Source: Bradyrhizobium erythrophlei (GTDB lineage Bacteria > Pseudomonadota > Alphaproteobacteria > Rhizobiales > Xanthobacteraceae). Taken from it: DNA of 64,000 bases. The position numbers and the translations under genes are program-made. Location of the stretch: NCBI RefSeq assembly GCF_900129425.1, contig NZ_LT670817.1, positions 4,216,001 through 4,280,000 of the forward strand, read 5' to 3'. The stretch's first letter is position 1; every line of letters starts with the position of its first letter. The notes beneath the pieces were generated by a model. The model was not told the origin of the DNA and did not search any database. It saw nothing but the letters and a program-made list of their open reading frames with translations. Of this stretch, positions 8,619-18,278 are shown piece by piece.

Positions 8619-9341
8619 CTAGGCTGCCTCAGCCGGATCTTCCTTGACGCCCCGCGCCACGATCCGGAGCGCGCCGTCCGGAAGCGGCCGCTGCAGCTTC
8701 AGCGCCTCGTCCGGAGGGGCCGTCATCCAGGTCTCGACCTCGTCCGGCGTCGTCAGGATCACCGGCATCGCCTTCGGGTGGACGGCGCCGACTTCGGCGT
8801 TCGGCTCCGTCGTCAGAAACGCGAAGATGTCGTTGACGGTCTCGCCTTCCTTGACCTTCCGGACCGACGTCCAGTTGGTCCAGATGCCGGCGAAGCAGGC
8901 GAGGGGTCGGCTCTCGTCGAACGCGAACCAGATGTCGCCGCCTTCGATCTTGTTGAACTCGCTGAACGAGTTGAACGGCACCACGCAGCGGTTCTCGACG
9001 CCGAGCCAGCGGGTCCAGTGTTTGCTTTTCACGTTGCGGATGTTCGTAGTTCCCGAATCCGGCTCCATCCGGAGCAATTCCTTGAAGTCGACCGGCTTGC
9101 CCTTGGCTTGCAGCTTTTCGGCTCGTTTCTTGGTGGCGTCCATCAACGCCGTCGACGATGACGGCATGCCCCAGCGGGCGGTGGCAAGCTCGCGACCTTC
9201 GGCGCCGGCGCGCACGATCGGCGCCCTGTAGTCGGGAAACACGCCGGGCATCGGCGCCAGGTTGCCGACGTACCGGTTGACGACCCGGAACAGCGCGCTG
9301 ATGGCCGCCTGGTTGGTGGTGATCGAGTAGAGATTGCACAT
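8619..9341 (-). CDS. SRAP-domain protein (HMCES/YedK-type abasic-site protein-DNA crosslinker)
   Basis: A 240-residue SOS-response-associated peptidase family member. Cys2, exposed after Met removal (MCNLYSITTNQ), is the known nucleophile that forms a thiazolidine link with abasic sites in single-stranded DNA. Other family motifs are present: ARWGMPSS, NIRNVKSKHWTRWL, RCVVPFNSFSEF and HPKAMPVILTTPDEVETWM, the last providing the conserved histidine. It starts 18 bases after the stop of the upstream HTH protein. A decayed C-terminal SRAP fragment lies at 19425-19570. Confidence 0.9.
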   Translation of the reverse strand: MCNLYSITTNQAAISALFRVVNRYVGNLAPMPGVFPDYRAPIVRAGAEGRELATARWGMPSSSTALMDATKKRAEKLQAKGKPVDFKELLRMEPDSGTTNIRNVKSKHWTRWLGVENRCVVPFNSFSEFNKIEGGDIWFAFDESRPLACFAGIWTNWTSVRKVKEGETVNDIFAFLTTEPNAEVGAVHPKAMPVILTTPDEVETWMTAPPDEALKLQRPLPDGALRIVARGVKEDPAEAA

Positions 9342-9359
9342 CGACGTTGTTTGCCGAGG

Positions 9360-10055
9360 TCAAGACCGCAGGATCAAACTCGGGGGTACGTTCAAAGTGT
9401 ACGTGTCACCGTCGCTCGTCTTTACGGTCACGACGTCGCCCTCGATCGCGTCTACGGTGAGCGAGTGATGTCCGAGCTTGAACCGCTTGCGAACCTTGAG
9501 CTGGAGGTACTGCCGGCGACGGGGGCCGGCATTTACCACGGTCTGAAACCCGTTCGGCGCAGGATCCGGGAAATCGCTCGCCATGTCTGCGGCTTCCTTG
9601 ATCAACGCGAGTTCAAGATGTCCGGCCACGGTCAGATGGTATTCGACATCGCTGATATTGGTGCTCACGCCCTCGACCCAGCCAAGGTCGGTCAGCCGGT
9701 CGTACTTCCGGCGATCGACGTTGCCAGCGGTGTAAAGCTTGCCGTCATTGAAGGGCAGTTCGGAGAATATCTGTCGGTCGTTTACGGTAGGCATCATCGG
9801 TCTGTCATCCTTCATGGATTGTGGGGCGTCCGGAATTGCCCGGATAATTTCGTTGCGAAGCTTTTCGATAGCGACGCCTCTCGCCAGCAAAAGCTGTTGG
9901 ATGTCGTTCCATACGCCGCCGGGGATTTCGTACGGGTCCGAAACCCACCGGCGCATGGTGCGATCCGACACACCCACAGCACGAGACAGTTCGCTCTGCC
10001 AACGCTCGCCGTACAGAGCTTCGCCGGCCTGGCGAATCATTTCGCGGTGGTTCAT
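9360..10055 (-). CDS. HTH-containing protein of unknown function
   Basis: Starting at the ATG at 10055 (GGAGG about 11 bases upstream) gives 231 residues. An N-terminal helix-turn-helix is visible in WQSELSRAVGVSDRTMRRWV at residues 19-38, similar to the DNA-binding part of Cro/XRE-like proteins. The remainder (NVDRRKYDRLTDLGWVEGV, HLTVAGHLELALIKEA, and a beta-rich tail ending PPSLILRS) is not one I recognise. It lies immediately upstream of the SRAP gene on the same strand and may be co-transcribed. An extended frame to 10175 adds non-protein-like sequence. Confidence 0.6.
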   Translation of the reverse strand: MNHREMIRQAGEALYGERWQSELSRAVGVSDRTMRRWVSDPYEIPGGVWNDIQQLLLARGVAIEKLRNEIIRAIPDAPQSMKDDRPMMPTVNDRQIFSELPFNDGKLYTAGNVDRRKYDRLTDLGWVEGVSTNISDVEYHLTVAGHLELALIKEAADMASDFPDPAPNGFQTVVNAGPRRRQYLQLKVRKRFKLGHHSLTVDAIEGDVVTVKTSDGDTYTLNVPPSLILRS

Positions 10056-10175
10056 CTCGATAGCGGGCCTCCAAAAGCCCTGTGCAGGCGGGGCGGTCCC
10101 CATCCAGTCGTGTCCTAAATCTAGGTCACAACAATCCCGGCTGCAAGGTTTCATTTTGGCGACCATTGCGATCAC

Positions 10176-10625
10176 TCAATTCTCGGAAGGCAAGTGGCGG
10201 GGGCGCTGTGCCAACTGCAGCAGCGTCGCAGATGGGCGTCGGCCCGCCTTGGCGCATTTTCGGCAGCGCAGCCGGCCGGCGAGGTCGTGCACAAACGTGG
10301 TCGGTGGATGCTTCATTACAGCCAGGTCGACGTCGCTCGGCGTCTTGCAGCGTGCACACTGGATCTCAAGCCATGGAAAGCCGCCGTTGACGGCCTGGTC
10401 GATGGTCGGCGACGGGTCGATCGGCTCTCCGGACAACACCGTGGTCTGTATTCCCGAGACACCCGAGGTGCCGGCGCCCGCTCCGCTCCTGGCCATAGCT
10501 GCGATGTCGGACGGAGTCAGCCGGCGCCGCTCTTCCTGCGAGCCGGCGAGCGCGGCGGTGGCAATGGCGAGCGCGAGGATGATGCTCACGGTTGTGCTCT
10601 GCATGCATTCTCTAAGTGTCATCAT
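10176..10625 (-). CDS. exported small protein with two CxxC pairs
   Basis: 149 residues from the ATG at 10625, overlapping the preceding hydrolase stop by four bases (ATGA); an alternative ATG at 10604 gives a cleaner signal peptide (VSIILALAIATAALAG). The C-terminal half contains IQCARCKTPSDVDLA and LRCRKCAKAGRRPS, two CxxC pairs suggesting one bound metal. I recall similar WLEIxCxRCxxxRDVDLA proteins from Bradyrhizobium, usually cytoplasmic, so a signal peptide upstream of this domain is unusual. Function unknown. Confidence 0.55.
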   Translation of the reverse strand: MMTLRECMQSTTVSIILALAIATAALAGSQEERRRLTPSDIAAMARSGAGAGTSGVSGIQTTVLSGEPIDPSPTIDQAVNGGFPWLEIQCARCKTPSDVDLAVMKHPPTTFVHDLAGRLRCRKCAKAGRRPSATLLQLAQRPRHLPSEN

Positions 10626-11530
10626 TGCAAGAAATCCTTGAGCAGCTTGATGGTGTCAGCTGGATTCTCTTCCATCAGCCAATGTCCAGAGTGGGGGATT
10701 ACGGCCTGCTGCACATTCGTGGCTGCGAAACGCATGACGGTTGCCATCATGGGACCGAACGATTTCTCGCCGCCGACCGCCAACACCGGCATGATCAGCA
10801 TGCCTTTGGTCAGAAACGCCTTGTTGTCGATGGCGTCCTGATCGAAGGCCTTGAACTGTTCGAAACCGGAATGCATGGCTCCGGGGCGGGCATAGAGCCT
10901 GGCGTAGTGTTCGCGCGAGGCCTCATCAAACTTCTTCGGATCGGCCGAAAACTCGTTCCAGAAGCGGTCGAGGTAGATGCGCTCGCGGCCCTTGACCAGC
11001 CGCTCCATGTCCGGACCGCCGAACCGGAAGTGCCATAGCAACGGATTTTTCAGAATTTCTTCCCACGGGCCGACACCGGGCAGGGGCGCGTCGAGCAAGG
11101 CGAACTTTGTCACGCGGTCTGGATGCTCTGCCGCAAAGGCGTAGCCGACCATGTTGCCGATGTCGTGGGTGACGAGTTCGACCTTGTCGATATGCAACGC
11201 GTCGAGCAGGCCTGCGATGTCTTCGCCCTGGGTCTTCTTGTCGTAGCCGCCTGCCGGATGTGAGGATAGGCCCATGCCGCGCAGGTCGGGCACGATAACC
11301 GTGTGGTCATGCATCAGCGCGGCGGCGAGCGGCGCCCACATGTCGCTGGTCTCGCCATACCCATGGAGCAGAACGACCGCCAGCCCGTCGCCGCCGACGC
11401 GAACATGAAGTGTTACGCCGTTGGTCTCGATTTCCTGCGTGCGGAATAATGCAGGAAAGGGCTGCACCTGCGCCGCCGCCGGGAGCGCAATAGCGAGCGC
11501 CCCAAGAACCCCAATGACAAAGCTGAGCAT
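10622..11530 (-). CDS. alpha/beta hydrolase (epoxide hydrolase/dehalogenase-like), probably exported
   Basis: A 302-residue protein with an N-terminal signal peptide (FVIGVLGALAIALPAAAQ) and an alpha/beta-hydrolase domain. VVLLHGYGETSDMW gives the oxyanion loop, VIVPDLRGMGLSSHP the strand-4 motif, ELVTHDIGNMVGYAFA the nucleophile elbow with aspartate (HDIGN, as in haloalkane dehalogenases and epoxide hydrolases), and SGHWLMEENP the catalytic histidine. Substrate unknown. A LysR regulator is transcribed divergently from 11667 and probably controls it. Confidence 0.85.
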   Translation of the reverse strand: MLSFVIGVLGALAIALPAAAQVQPFPALFRTQEIETNGVTLHVRVGGDGLAVVLLHGYGETSDMWAPLAAALMHDHTVIVPDLRGMGLSSHPAGGYDKKTQGEDIAGLLDALHIDKVELVTHDIGNMVGYAFAAEHPDRVTKFALLDAPLPGVGPWEEILKNPLLWHFRFGGPDMERLVKGRERIYLDRFWNEFSADPKKFDEASREHYARLYARPGAMHSGFEQFKAFDQDAIDNKAFLTKGMLIMPVLAVGGEKSFGPMMATVMRFAATNVQQAVIPHSGHWLMEENPADTIKLLKDFLQ

Positions 11531-11666
11531 CGCACATCTCCCTCCATTCGGGGGGCGGTCGCTTCGACCGACGCCATAAGCCCCGCTGGACGAAACGTCG
11601 GTAGCATTCGTGCATTGTCAGGATTAGACTTACATTGGTGGAACTGATTTCCGGAAAACCCGAACG

Positions 11667-12566
11667 ATGCTGAAGCTCGATGGCTTAGCCACTTTCGTCG
11701 CGATCGCCGAGGCCGGGTCGATCAGCGAGACCGCGCGGCGGCTGCGATTGTCCAAGTCCGTGGTGAGCGACCGGCTGACCGAACTCGAAAGAAGTCTCGG
11801 CGCTAACCTTGTGCACCGCAGCACACGCAAGCTGACGCTGACCGAGGACGGGATCGCCTTCCTTGAGCGGGCCTCCCGCATCGCGCACGACGTTCAGGAG
11901 GCCGCCGCCGATATGGCAGAGCGGCGCGGGGCCTTGGTAGGCCCGTTGCGCATCTCCGCGCCCGTCACCTTTGGTCGCATGCACCTGGGGCCGGCTATCT
12001 ACCCGTTTATCGCCAAACATCCCCGCATCGAATTGACGATCGATCTCGACGATCGCCGTGTCGACGCCAGCGCCGGTGGCTACGACGCTGTGGTTCGGCA
12101 CGGTCCAATCGCGGACTCGCGTCTGATGGCGTGGCGCCTGGCACCGAGCCGCCGGGCCCTCGTCGCATCACCGGACTATCTTGCGCGACAAGGCACGCCC
12201 GGATCGATGGCCGATCTCGATGGTCATCGTGGGATCTTCTACACGAACCGGGGCGTCGGCGACTGGCGCTTCTCAGGATCGAACGGAGCAACAATCGTGC
12301 GCGGCCGAGCAGCGCTGCTCGTGAACAACGGCGACATGATGCGTGACGCGGCGCTCGCCGGGCTGGGCATTGCGCTTCTGCCGACGTTTATTGCGGGCGG
12401 CGACATAAAGACTGGCCGCTTGCAAGTGATCGACGTCGGAGTGCGACCTGAGGAGGAGTTTATCTATGTGGCCCACCCGGAGGGTCGGCGGCCGTCCGCC
12501 AAGTTGAAGGCCTTCGCCGATTGCTTGCGTGATGCGTTTGGTGATCCGGCCTATTGGGAGCGATGA
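11667..12566 (+). CDS. LysR-family transcriptional regulator
   Basis: A 299-residue LysR regulator with a typical N-terminal helix-turn-helix (FVAIAEAGSISETARRLRLS ... LVHRSTRKLTLTEDG) and an effector-binding domain starting near residue 90 (LRISAPVTFGRMHLGPAI). Divergent from the hydrolase gene with a 136-base intergenic region, so autoregulation and control of the hydrolase are likely. Confidence 0.9.
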   Translation: MLKLDGLATFVAIAEAGSISETARRLRLSKSVVSDRLTELERSLGANLVHRSTRKLTLTEDGIAFLERASRIAHDVQEAAADMAERRGALVGPLRISAPVTFGRMHLGPAIYPFIAKHPRIELTIDLDDRRVDASAGGYDAVVRHGPIADSRLMAWRLAPSRRALVASPDYLARQGTPGSMADLDGHRGIFYTNRGVGDWRFSGSNGATIVRGRAALLVNNGDMMRDAALAGLGIALLPTFIAGGDIKTGRLQVIDVGVRPEEEFIYVAHPEGRRPSAKLKAFADCLRDAFGDPAYWER

Positions 12567-12734
12567 ACTCAGATCGCTCAATCTTTCGGACGGTGAGGCC
12601 GACAAGAAATCGGCTGATCGCGGAGATCGACATTCCAAAAACGGCCGGCAAACGAATAACTGCTCGTGGGCGCAAAGCGGTCGTTCGCATAGTATGGATT
12701 CGGAATGTCCTCCCGTTTTCGCCTTGTGAGGATG

Positions 12735-13094
12735 TCAATTTCGTTGTGCAGTCCAGTAACCCGAGCATCGCGCATTTCCTGCGTAGCCGCTCCATGTCCC
12801 GCGGCCAGAGCTGCTCGAGAGTCTGCCTGAGCCCGATGCGTATTTGTCCTGAACGGTCACCGAAGCGCGAACTGCGCCGGATTTCGCGATATATCCCCTG
12901 AATCTTACGAGATTAGGCTCCGTCACAACTCCGTTAGAAATATTGACAGTGAAGTTGTAGGTGGGATCGCACGCACCTCGTCGCGTCACGAAGGCGAGGT
13001 CCCAGGAACCATCATAGGCCGATCGTGCGTGTGCGGTACTTGCTAGAGCAATTAAAAAACATGTTATAATTGCCCAAAGAGAAGGCCTTTTCAT
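12735..13094 (-). CDS. small exported protein, unknown function
   Basis: The ATG at 13094 follows a GGAG with a seven-base gap, so this start is preferred to one six codons upstream. The 119-residue product begins with a signal peptide (LWAIITCFLIALASTAHA) and continues with YDGSWDLAFVTRRGACDPTY, a beta-rich body and two distant cysteines likely to pair. Proteins opening with YDGSW are common secreted proteins in Bradyrhizobium; none I know has an assigned function. Confidence 0.7.
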   Translation of the reverse strand: MKRPSLWAIITCFLIALASTAHARSAYDGSWDLAFVTRRGACDPTYNFTVNISNGVVTEPNLVRFRGYIAKSGAVRASVTVQDKYASGSGRLSSSSGRGTWSGYAGNARCSGYWTAQRN

Positions 13095-13466
13095 GTCATT
13101 TCTCCGGAGCAAACTAACGGCGTCCAGGTTCGCTATGGAAATGGTGAAGCGATTGATCCGCTAGAAGAAAACATTTTCTCACGTCGCATCAACACCGCGC
13201 GAGGTCGGAGGGTCGTTCTCGCCCCGCGTCAGCGCGTTATCACGCAACCAAGACCCAAGTCGGAAGTCAAGCACCCCATTTGCTGTGACCTACGAGGCCG
13301 CCACTCTGCCATCAGGCCGTGCTAAATTGCTCTCCTCGGGCTGAAAGGTGGCTCGATGAAGCGACGGCCCGGCATGACACTGCCAGCACGAAATTTCCAG
13401 CCGAGCTGCGAGCGCGCTACAGGAACTTATCGTTGCGGATGTGCCCCGGGAAACTTCGGGTGAAAT
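13095..13466. other. intergenic stretch without a recognisable gene
   Basis: About 370 bases between a minus-strand exported protein and the cyclase gene. It contains only the upstream signals of both genes; I see no ORF, RNA gene or repeat that I can support. Confidence 0.6.
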
Positions 13467-14684
13467 GTGACCAAGGATCTCGATTTCTCACTTGCTGATC
13501 GCAAGGCCGAGCTTCTGCGCTGGCTAAGCGAGGACGGACGTTTTGCGCTCGATACCGGTGGGCTTCTTGAGATGCTCTGCGAGAAGCTCACCGTGCTCGG
13601 GGCGCCGATAGCCCGCGCCACAGTGCATGTCCGTACGCTGCATCCAGAATTCCGGGGAATATCGCGTATCTGGCGCCGTGGACAGAGTACCGAGTTCCGA
13701 TCGTCGCGACACGGTATCGAGTCTACGTCGGATTACCAGAATAGCCCCCTTCAGTACGTTATCGAAACCGGACAGTGGGTTGATACTGTCCTTAGCGAAG
13801 CCACCGATCGGCGCTTCCCGATCCTCGCAACGCTGCGGGCGCAAGGCATTACCCATTACGTGATGGCGCCCCTTATCTTTTCGAATCGGATCGTTAACGC
13901 GATATCGTGGGGAAGCGACGCTCCCAGCGGGTTTGGGGAAGCGGACGTTGAACTCTTTCGCTGTCTAGTTCCGACCTTTGCCCCAGTTCTCGAAGTGACG
14001 GCGGGCCGGCGGATCTATGGTGAGCTTCTTGCCACCTACGTAGGTCGAGATCCGTGCGCGCGGATTATGGCCGGCGCCGTCCAGCGCGGAAACGTCCACC
14101 ACATCAAGGCGGCAATGCTGCTCGCCGACTTGCGTGGTTTCAGCCGACTGACAGATGAGCTTCCGGAGCAAAGAATCATTGAACTCCTAAATGCCTTCTT
14201 CGATCTGGTCGTCCCTGGCGTCATCGGCAGCGGAGGTGACATCCTGAAGTATATCGGTGATGCGGTCATCGCGATCTTTCCAGTCACCGGCGATGATCCG
14301 GCGCTGGCCTGTGAGTCGGCCCTGGTTGCAGCGCAGACAACGCTGGCTGCGCTCCAGGCTTCACCGCCCGAGGTCCAGCAGCATATTTCCATCGATATTG
14401 CTCTGCACTACGGTGATGCCGCATACGGCAATATTGGCTCTGGCAATCGCCTCGACTTCACCGCCGTCGGGCGCGACATCAACATCCTCAGCCGGCTGGA
14501 ACTCCTCTGCAAGGATGTTGGCCGGCCACTGCTCATGAGTGGTGCTTTTGCCGCAGAAGTTGCGGCACCGGTCTTTGAAATCGGCCATTTCGAATTGCGC
14601 GGCTTCCGTCAGCATCAGTCCTTGTACGGGTTGTGCCAAGACGGCGAGGTGCCTGCTGCGCCCATGTGGACGGATTGCGCGTAG
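13467..14684 (+). CDS. class III adenylate/guanylate cyclase with N-terminal GAF-like domain
   Basis: 405 residues from a GTG start. The first 180 residues look like a GAF-type sensor domain. The catalytic domain begins at AAMLLADLRGFSRLTDELP, where Asp221 is the first metal ligand, and continues with GDILKYIGDAVIAIFP, giving Lys261 (the purine-selecting position, favouring ATP) and Asp265 (second metal ligand). NRLDFTAVGRDINILSRLE supplies the Asp/Arg/Asn-containing later motifs, including the transition-state asparagine region. It should make cyclic AMP in response to an unknown cytoplasmic signal. It stands alone. Confidence 0.85.
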   Translation: MTKDLDFSLADRKAELLRWLSEDGRFALDTGGLLEMLCEKLTVLGAPIARATVHVRTLHPEFRGISRIWRRGQSTEFRSSRHGIESTSDYQNSPLQYVIETGQWVDTVLSEATDRRFPILATLRAQGITHYVMAPLIFSNRIVNAISWGSDAPSGFGEADVELFRCLVPTFAPVLEVTAGRRIYGELLATYVGRDPCARIMAGAVQRGNVHHIKAAMLLADLRGFSRLTDELPEQRIIELLNAFFDLVVPGVIGSGGDILKYIGDAVIAIFPVTGDDPALACESALVAAQTTLAALQASPPEVQQHISIDIALHYGDAAYGNIGSGNRLDFTAVGRDINILSRLELLCKDVGRPLLMSGAFAAEVAAPVFEIGHFELRGFRQHQSLYGLCQDGEVPAAPMWTDCA

Positions 14685-15032
14685 CAGGCTGTACGGACTG
14701 TTGGGGGTAAACTTCTGCTTTTGGGCACAAAGCGGACCTGGCGCAGTAGTCGCCGCATGTCCGTTGTTGAGGGATGAACGGACCAAGCTCAGACGTGGGC
14801 CGAGGTCTGAGTTTGACCCACTTCGGACATCGCCGACCAGCCAAATGTTTCGTTCCAACAGGCCCGCGGACGCCTTCCAGATGTCGAATTTAGACAGTTA
14901 AACTTCTGCATTCCGGTCTCGGAGGCGGGCATGCGGCGGCGCGGCTGCGGCGTGTGCGCAACTCCCATCTTGCACCACTGCCCCTTCGGCGCTCTAGTCA
15001 CGAACGGGAAATCCAGGAAAGAGGCTTGGGGG
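14685..15032. other. intergenic stretch with a degenerate repeat
   Basis: No convincing gene. Bases 14715-14830 carry a sequence (cttttgggcacaaagcgg ... gtccgttgttg ... gagtttgaccc) whose pieces recur in degenerate form at 12660-12690, 15530-15600 and 18600-18720, suggesting a dispersed intergenic repeat. See the findings. Confidence 0.4.
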
Positions 15033-15371
15033 ATGTTTCGATCTCTGCATGTATGCGTGGTCGCATTTGGCGCGGTGCTTGTTAGTGGTTGCGCCACCGC
15101 ACCACCGCCAATCATGCGCTGGACGAGCAACAACCGCGCCACTCAAGAGCAATGGCTCCATGATCGCACTACCTGCTACAACGAGACTCAACAACGAATT
15201 TCCGATGGATCGGTAGATCAATCCGGAGTTAAAGCCAACAGCGTGGATGGCCCAATGTGCCGCGCGTTTAACGCCTGCTTGGCTGCCCGCGGCTACACCA
15301 GATCGGACGCTACAGGCGCTCTCACTATTCCGGAGGACGCTTCGGTTCAGTGCGCAACGCCCAGCACATAG
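15033..15371 (+). CDS. small lipoprotein, unknown function
   Basis: 112 residues from the ATG at 15033, preceded by a purine-rich ribosome-binding region. A hydrophobic segment VCVVAFGAVLVSGC ends in a lipobox with the acylated cysteine at about residue 18, followed by the proline-rich linker ATAPPP. The mature part has several cysteines and MCRAFNACLAARGYTR, a short helical motif seen in many small Rhizobiales lipoproteins. A longer frame from 14931 would hide the lipobox inside the protein and is rejected. Confidence 0.7.
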   Translation: MFRSLHVCVVAFGAVLVSGCATAPPPIMRWTSNNRATQEQWLHDRTTCYNETQQRISDGSVDQSGVKANSVDGPMCRAFNACLAARGYTRSDATGALTIPEDASVQCATPST

Positions 15372-15668
15372 AGCTGGGAGTGTCGCGAGCTTGACGCTCA
15401 CATTTTCTCCTATCTGGTCGGCAACTTGTCAAAATATTGCAGGGGACACGCTCGGGCGACGTCCCAGCCGAGAAGGTTCAAGCTTGTCCGCGAAGGAAAT
15501 AAATCGGCCTTGAGATCTTGGCGAACTTTGTCCTGCGCGCCGACAAAGTGATCGAATGAAACGATGTCGCAGTTTGACCCTGAGCGGAAGTCGCGCCTTT
15601 TCAGGAGCGGTCACCGTCAGGTCGCAAAAAATATATTGAACCCGTCAAATGGTCACCATTCGCGAATG
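15372..15668. other. intergenic stretch without a recognisable gene
   Basis: About 300 bases between the lipoprotein and the convergent sensor kinase. Only a piece of the dispersed degenerate repeat (15530-15600) is visible. Confidence 0.5.
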
Positions 15669-18278
15669 TCAGTTGGCCGTTCCCGTACGAGGAGGCAAAG
15701 AGGGGACATGAGGATCTTGCGCTTCGTGCACGATTGACCGCAGACGCCGCGCCAAGTCTGCCAGGCGGAAAGGTTTGTCGATGATCGGAAACTCGTCTAC
15801 CGCTCGATGTCTTTCCAACACGTCTCCCGCGTAGCCCGAGGTGAGCAGGATCTTGATGCCTTTGCTCAGCCGCCTCGCTTCGCGGGCAAGCTCAACGCCA
15901 TTCATTCCGTTTGGCATCACTACATCGCTGAACAAGAGTTCAAATTCTCGGCCACTCTCGAACATCTGGATGGCCTCCGCCCCAGTCCGAGCGCAAACAA
16001 CCCAGTAGCCGAACGTGGTTAGCATTGCCGACGTGACTTCCAGGATATCCTCATTGTCCTCGACCACAAGGATTCGCTCCGAACCTTCAGGGATGGCCTG
16101 CGGTTGGATGGCTTCCACCCCGGCATCACGCTTTTGCTTGGCTTTGGGTAGATACAGAGCGACCGTGGTCCCCACTCCAGGCGCGCTTTCGACAGCAACA
16201 TGCCCTCCGGATTGTCGGACAAAGCCATAGACCATGCTGAGGCCGAGTCCGGTGCCCTTGCCAACCTCCTTGGTCGTGAAGAAGGGCTCAAAAACCCGAT
16301 CCCGTACTTCAGGAGGCATCCCGCAGCCGGTGTCCGTGACGGACACCTTGACATACGATCCGGGCAAGCACCCGGCCACGGCTCCCTCATTCAAAACGAC
16401 GTTCCGCGTCTCGATCTCGAGAACGCCGCCATCCGGCATTGCGTCGCGCCCATTCAGAGCCAGGTTGAGGAGAGCGGTCTCGAGCAGTGGCGGATCGACA
16501 TGGCACAGCCAAAATCGCTCATCGGTCCGCAGCTTGACCTCGCAGCTTCCTCCGACTGCTTGGCGGATAAGCCCCTGGAACTCAGAAATGAGCTGGTTTG
16601 CGTCGACCAGTTTTGGGTTCAGTACCTGCCGTCGGGAAAAGGCGAGAAGCTGCGCCGTTAGCTTTGCTCCCCGATTAGCGGCACCCCGTGCGGCCGCGGC
16701 GAGCTGCCGGACCTTGCCATTATCTGCCGCCTCCTCGATGAGCTCGAGGTTCGCGGAGACCACCATAAGCAGGTTGTTGAAGTCGTGCGCGACACCGCCC
16801 GTGAGTTGGCCGACCGATTCCATCTTCTGGCTCTGGTGAAGCTGATCCTGCATGAGGCGGCGCGCCTCCACGGCCTGCTTATGCTCGGTGATGTCTCGGA
16901 AGAAGACTGCGAGGCCTTCGCTGGAGGGGAACGCATTGAGCGCGTACCAGACACCGCGGCGAGGACAGAACGCTTCGAACGAGGCCGGGCGCTGGTCCGA
17001 CATGATTTCTCGAAGTTGGCTGAAAATCTCCGTGTCGGCAGCATCCTGGAAGGCTTCCCATAGTTTCGCACCGATCGGATCGCGCCCTTCGCCTATCTGC
17101 GTCCAGGCTCGCCCATTAAGGTAGCTGACCCGCCAGTCTCGATCGACGATGACCACGCTGTCGGTCGTACTCTCAAAGATCGTCGTGATCCGAGCCGCGG
17201 CTTCCTCGGCTTTTTCCTTCGCCTCCGACAATTCGTGCTCGCGGTGCTCCAGTGCATCGGCCATCGTATTGAACGCGTCGGCGACTCGGGCGATTTCGGA
17301 TTTATCAGCGATGTCCACACGTCGGGCATAATCACCCAGCCGCCATTGGTTCGCGGCGTTGACCAATTGGCCAAGCGGGCGATGGATGAATCGCCTAGCG
17401 CCCAACAATGTCAGCACCAACACCAGCGAGGTGCTCAGGACGATCAGAAGGATGTCGCGCCGCGTGCGATATTGGATGTCGGCGAAGGCCTGCGCCTTGT
17501 CGACGCTATAGCCGACAAAAAGCCCCCCGGAATCGGCGCCCAAGGTTGAGTAGCCGATGATCCGCTCCACTCCATTGATGTCGAGGATATCGACCGCTCC
17601 CCGTTGGTCCAGATTCAGGTATTTGTCACCGCGCATCTTTTTGCCGACAAGCCGGCTGTTATCGGGGTAGCGGGCGAGATACGTGCCATTGCGATCCGTG
17701 ATGGCGAGCGCCGCTCCCTCCGGAGCGCCCTTTCGAGCGATGTAGTCAGCGAGCCAATCGAGGCCAAGACCCGCCACAATGACGCCGCCCATGCGGCCAT
17801 CGTCGCCGTAGAACGGCAACGCAAACTGGATGACGTTCCGGCCGGTTGCCAGACCTTTCGAGAATTCTCCGACCGTGAATGTGCGGTTTTTCAAGATGTC
17901 GGCAAAGTAGGGCCGCGCAGCGATGTTGATTGGCAGATGGTCGCTGTTCGTGTTGCAGAAGGACCGGCCATTCAAGTCGGTGACGAGAAACCTGATGGAC
18001 GCCGGAAATCGCTGCTGCATCGCAGCCAGGTAAGCATCGCACGCTTGGCTGTCCCTCGTCTTTATCGCCGGGACCTCCGACATCGCGATCAGGACTTGAC
18101 GAATTCCCTGTACGATCTGCTGCTGTTCTGCCGCGGCTAGTTTGGCCAGGCTGAGCGTTTGGTTCTGCACTTCGACCTGGCGCGCACGACGCAGATCGAA
18201 TTCATTGTATGCTTGGATCGCGATCGCTGGCAGTAGTGCGACAGCCACCAGCACGAATAGGCGTGATAAGAGAGTCAC
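15669..18278 (-). CDS. hybrid sensor histidine kinase (dCache-HAMP-PAS-HisKA-HATPase-REC)
   Basis: An 869-residue membrane sensor. A first membrane segment (residues 5-22) and a second (about 275-295) enclose a periplasmic dCache-type domain. HAMP (300-355), PAS (365-468), HisKA with the phospho-acceptor His498 in TGGVAHDFNNLL, HATPase (NLALNGRDAM at 605-614; GKGTGLGLSMV at 674-684) and a receiver domain with Asp785 in LLFSDVVMPNGMNG follow. The HDFNN H-box is typical of kinases whose output receiver passes phosphate to an unlinked partner; no response regulator lies next to it. Signal unknown. Confidence 0.92.
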   Translation of the reverse strand: MTLLSRLFVLVAVALLPAIAIQAYNEFDLRRARQVEVQNQTLSLAKLAAAEQQQIVQGIRQVLIAMSEVPAIKTRDSQACDAYLAAMQQRFPASIRFLVTDLNGRSFCNTNSDHLPINIAARPYFADILKNRTFTVGEFSKGLATGRNVIQFALPFYGDDGRMGGVIVAGLGLDWLADYIARKGAPEGAALAITDRNGTYLARYPDNSRLVGKKMRGDKYLNLDQRGAVDILDINGVERIIGYSTLGADSGGLFVGYSVDKAQAFADIQYRTRRDILLIVLSTSLVLVLTLLGARRFIHRPLGQLVNAANQWRLGDYARRVDIADKSEIARVADAFNTMADALEHREHELSEAKEKAEEAAARITTIFESTTDSVVIVDRDWRVSYLNGRAWTQIGEGRDPIGAKLWEAFQDAADTEIFSQLREIMSDQRPASFEAFCPRRGVWYALNAFPSSEGLAVFFRDITEHKQAVEARRLMQDQLHQSQKMESVGQLTGGVAHDFNNLLMVVSANLELIEEAADNGKVRQLAAAARGAANRGAKLTAQLLAFSRRQVLNPKLVDANQLISEFQGLIRQAVGGSCEVKLRTDERFWLCHVDPPLLETALLNLALNGRDAMPDGGVLEIETRNVVLNEGAVAGCLPGSYVKVSVTDTGCGMPPEVRDRVFEPFFTTKEVGKGTGLGLSMVYGFVRQSGGHVAVESAPGVGTTVALYLPKAKQKRDAGVEAIQPQAIPEGSERILVVEDNEDILEVTSAMLTTFGYWVVCARTGAEAIQMFESGREFELLFSDVVMPNGMNGVELAREARRLSKGIKILLTSGYAGDVLERHRAVDEFPIIDKPFRLADLARRLRSIVHEAQDPHVPSLPPRTGTAN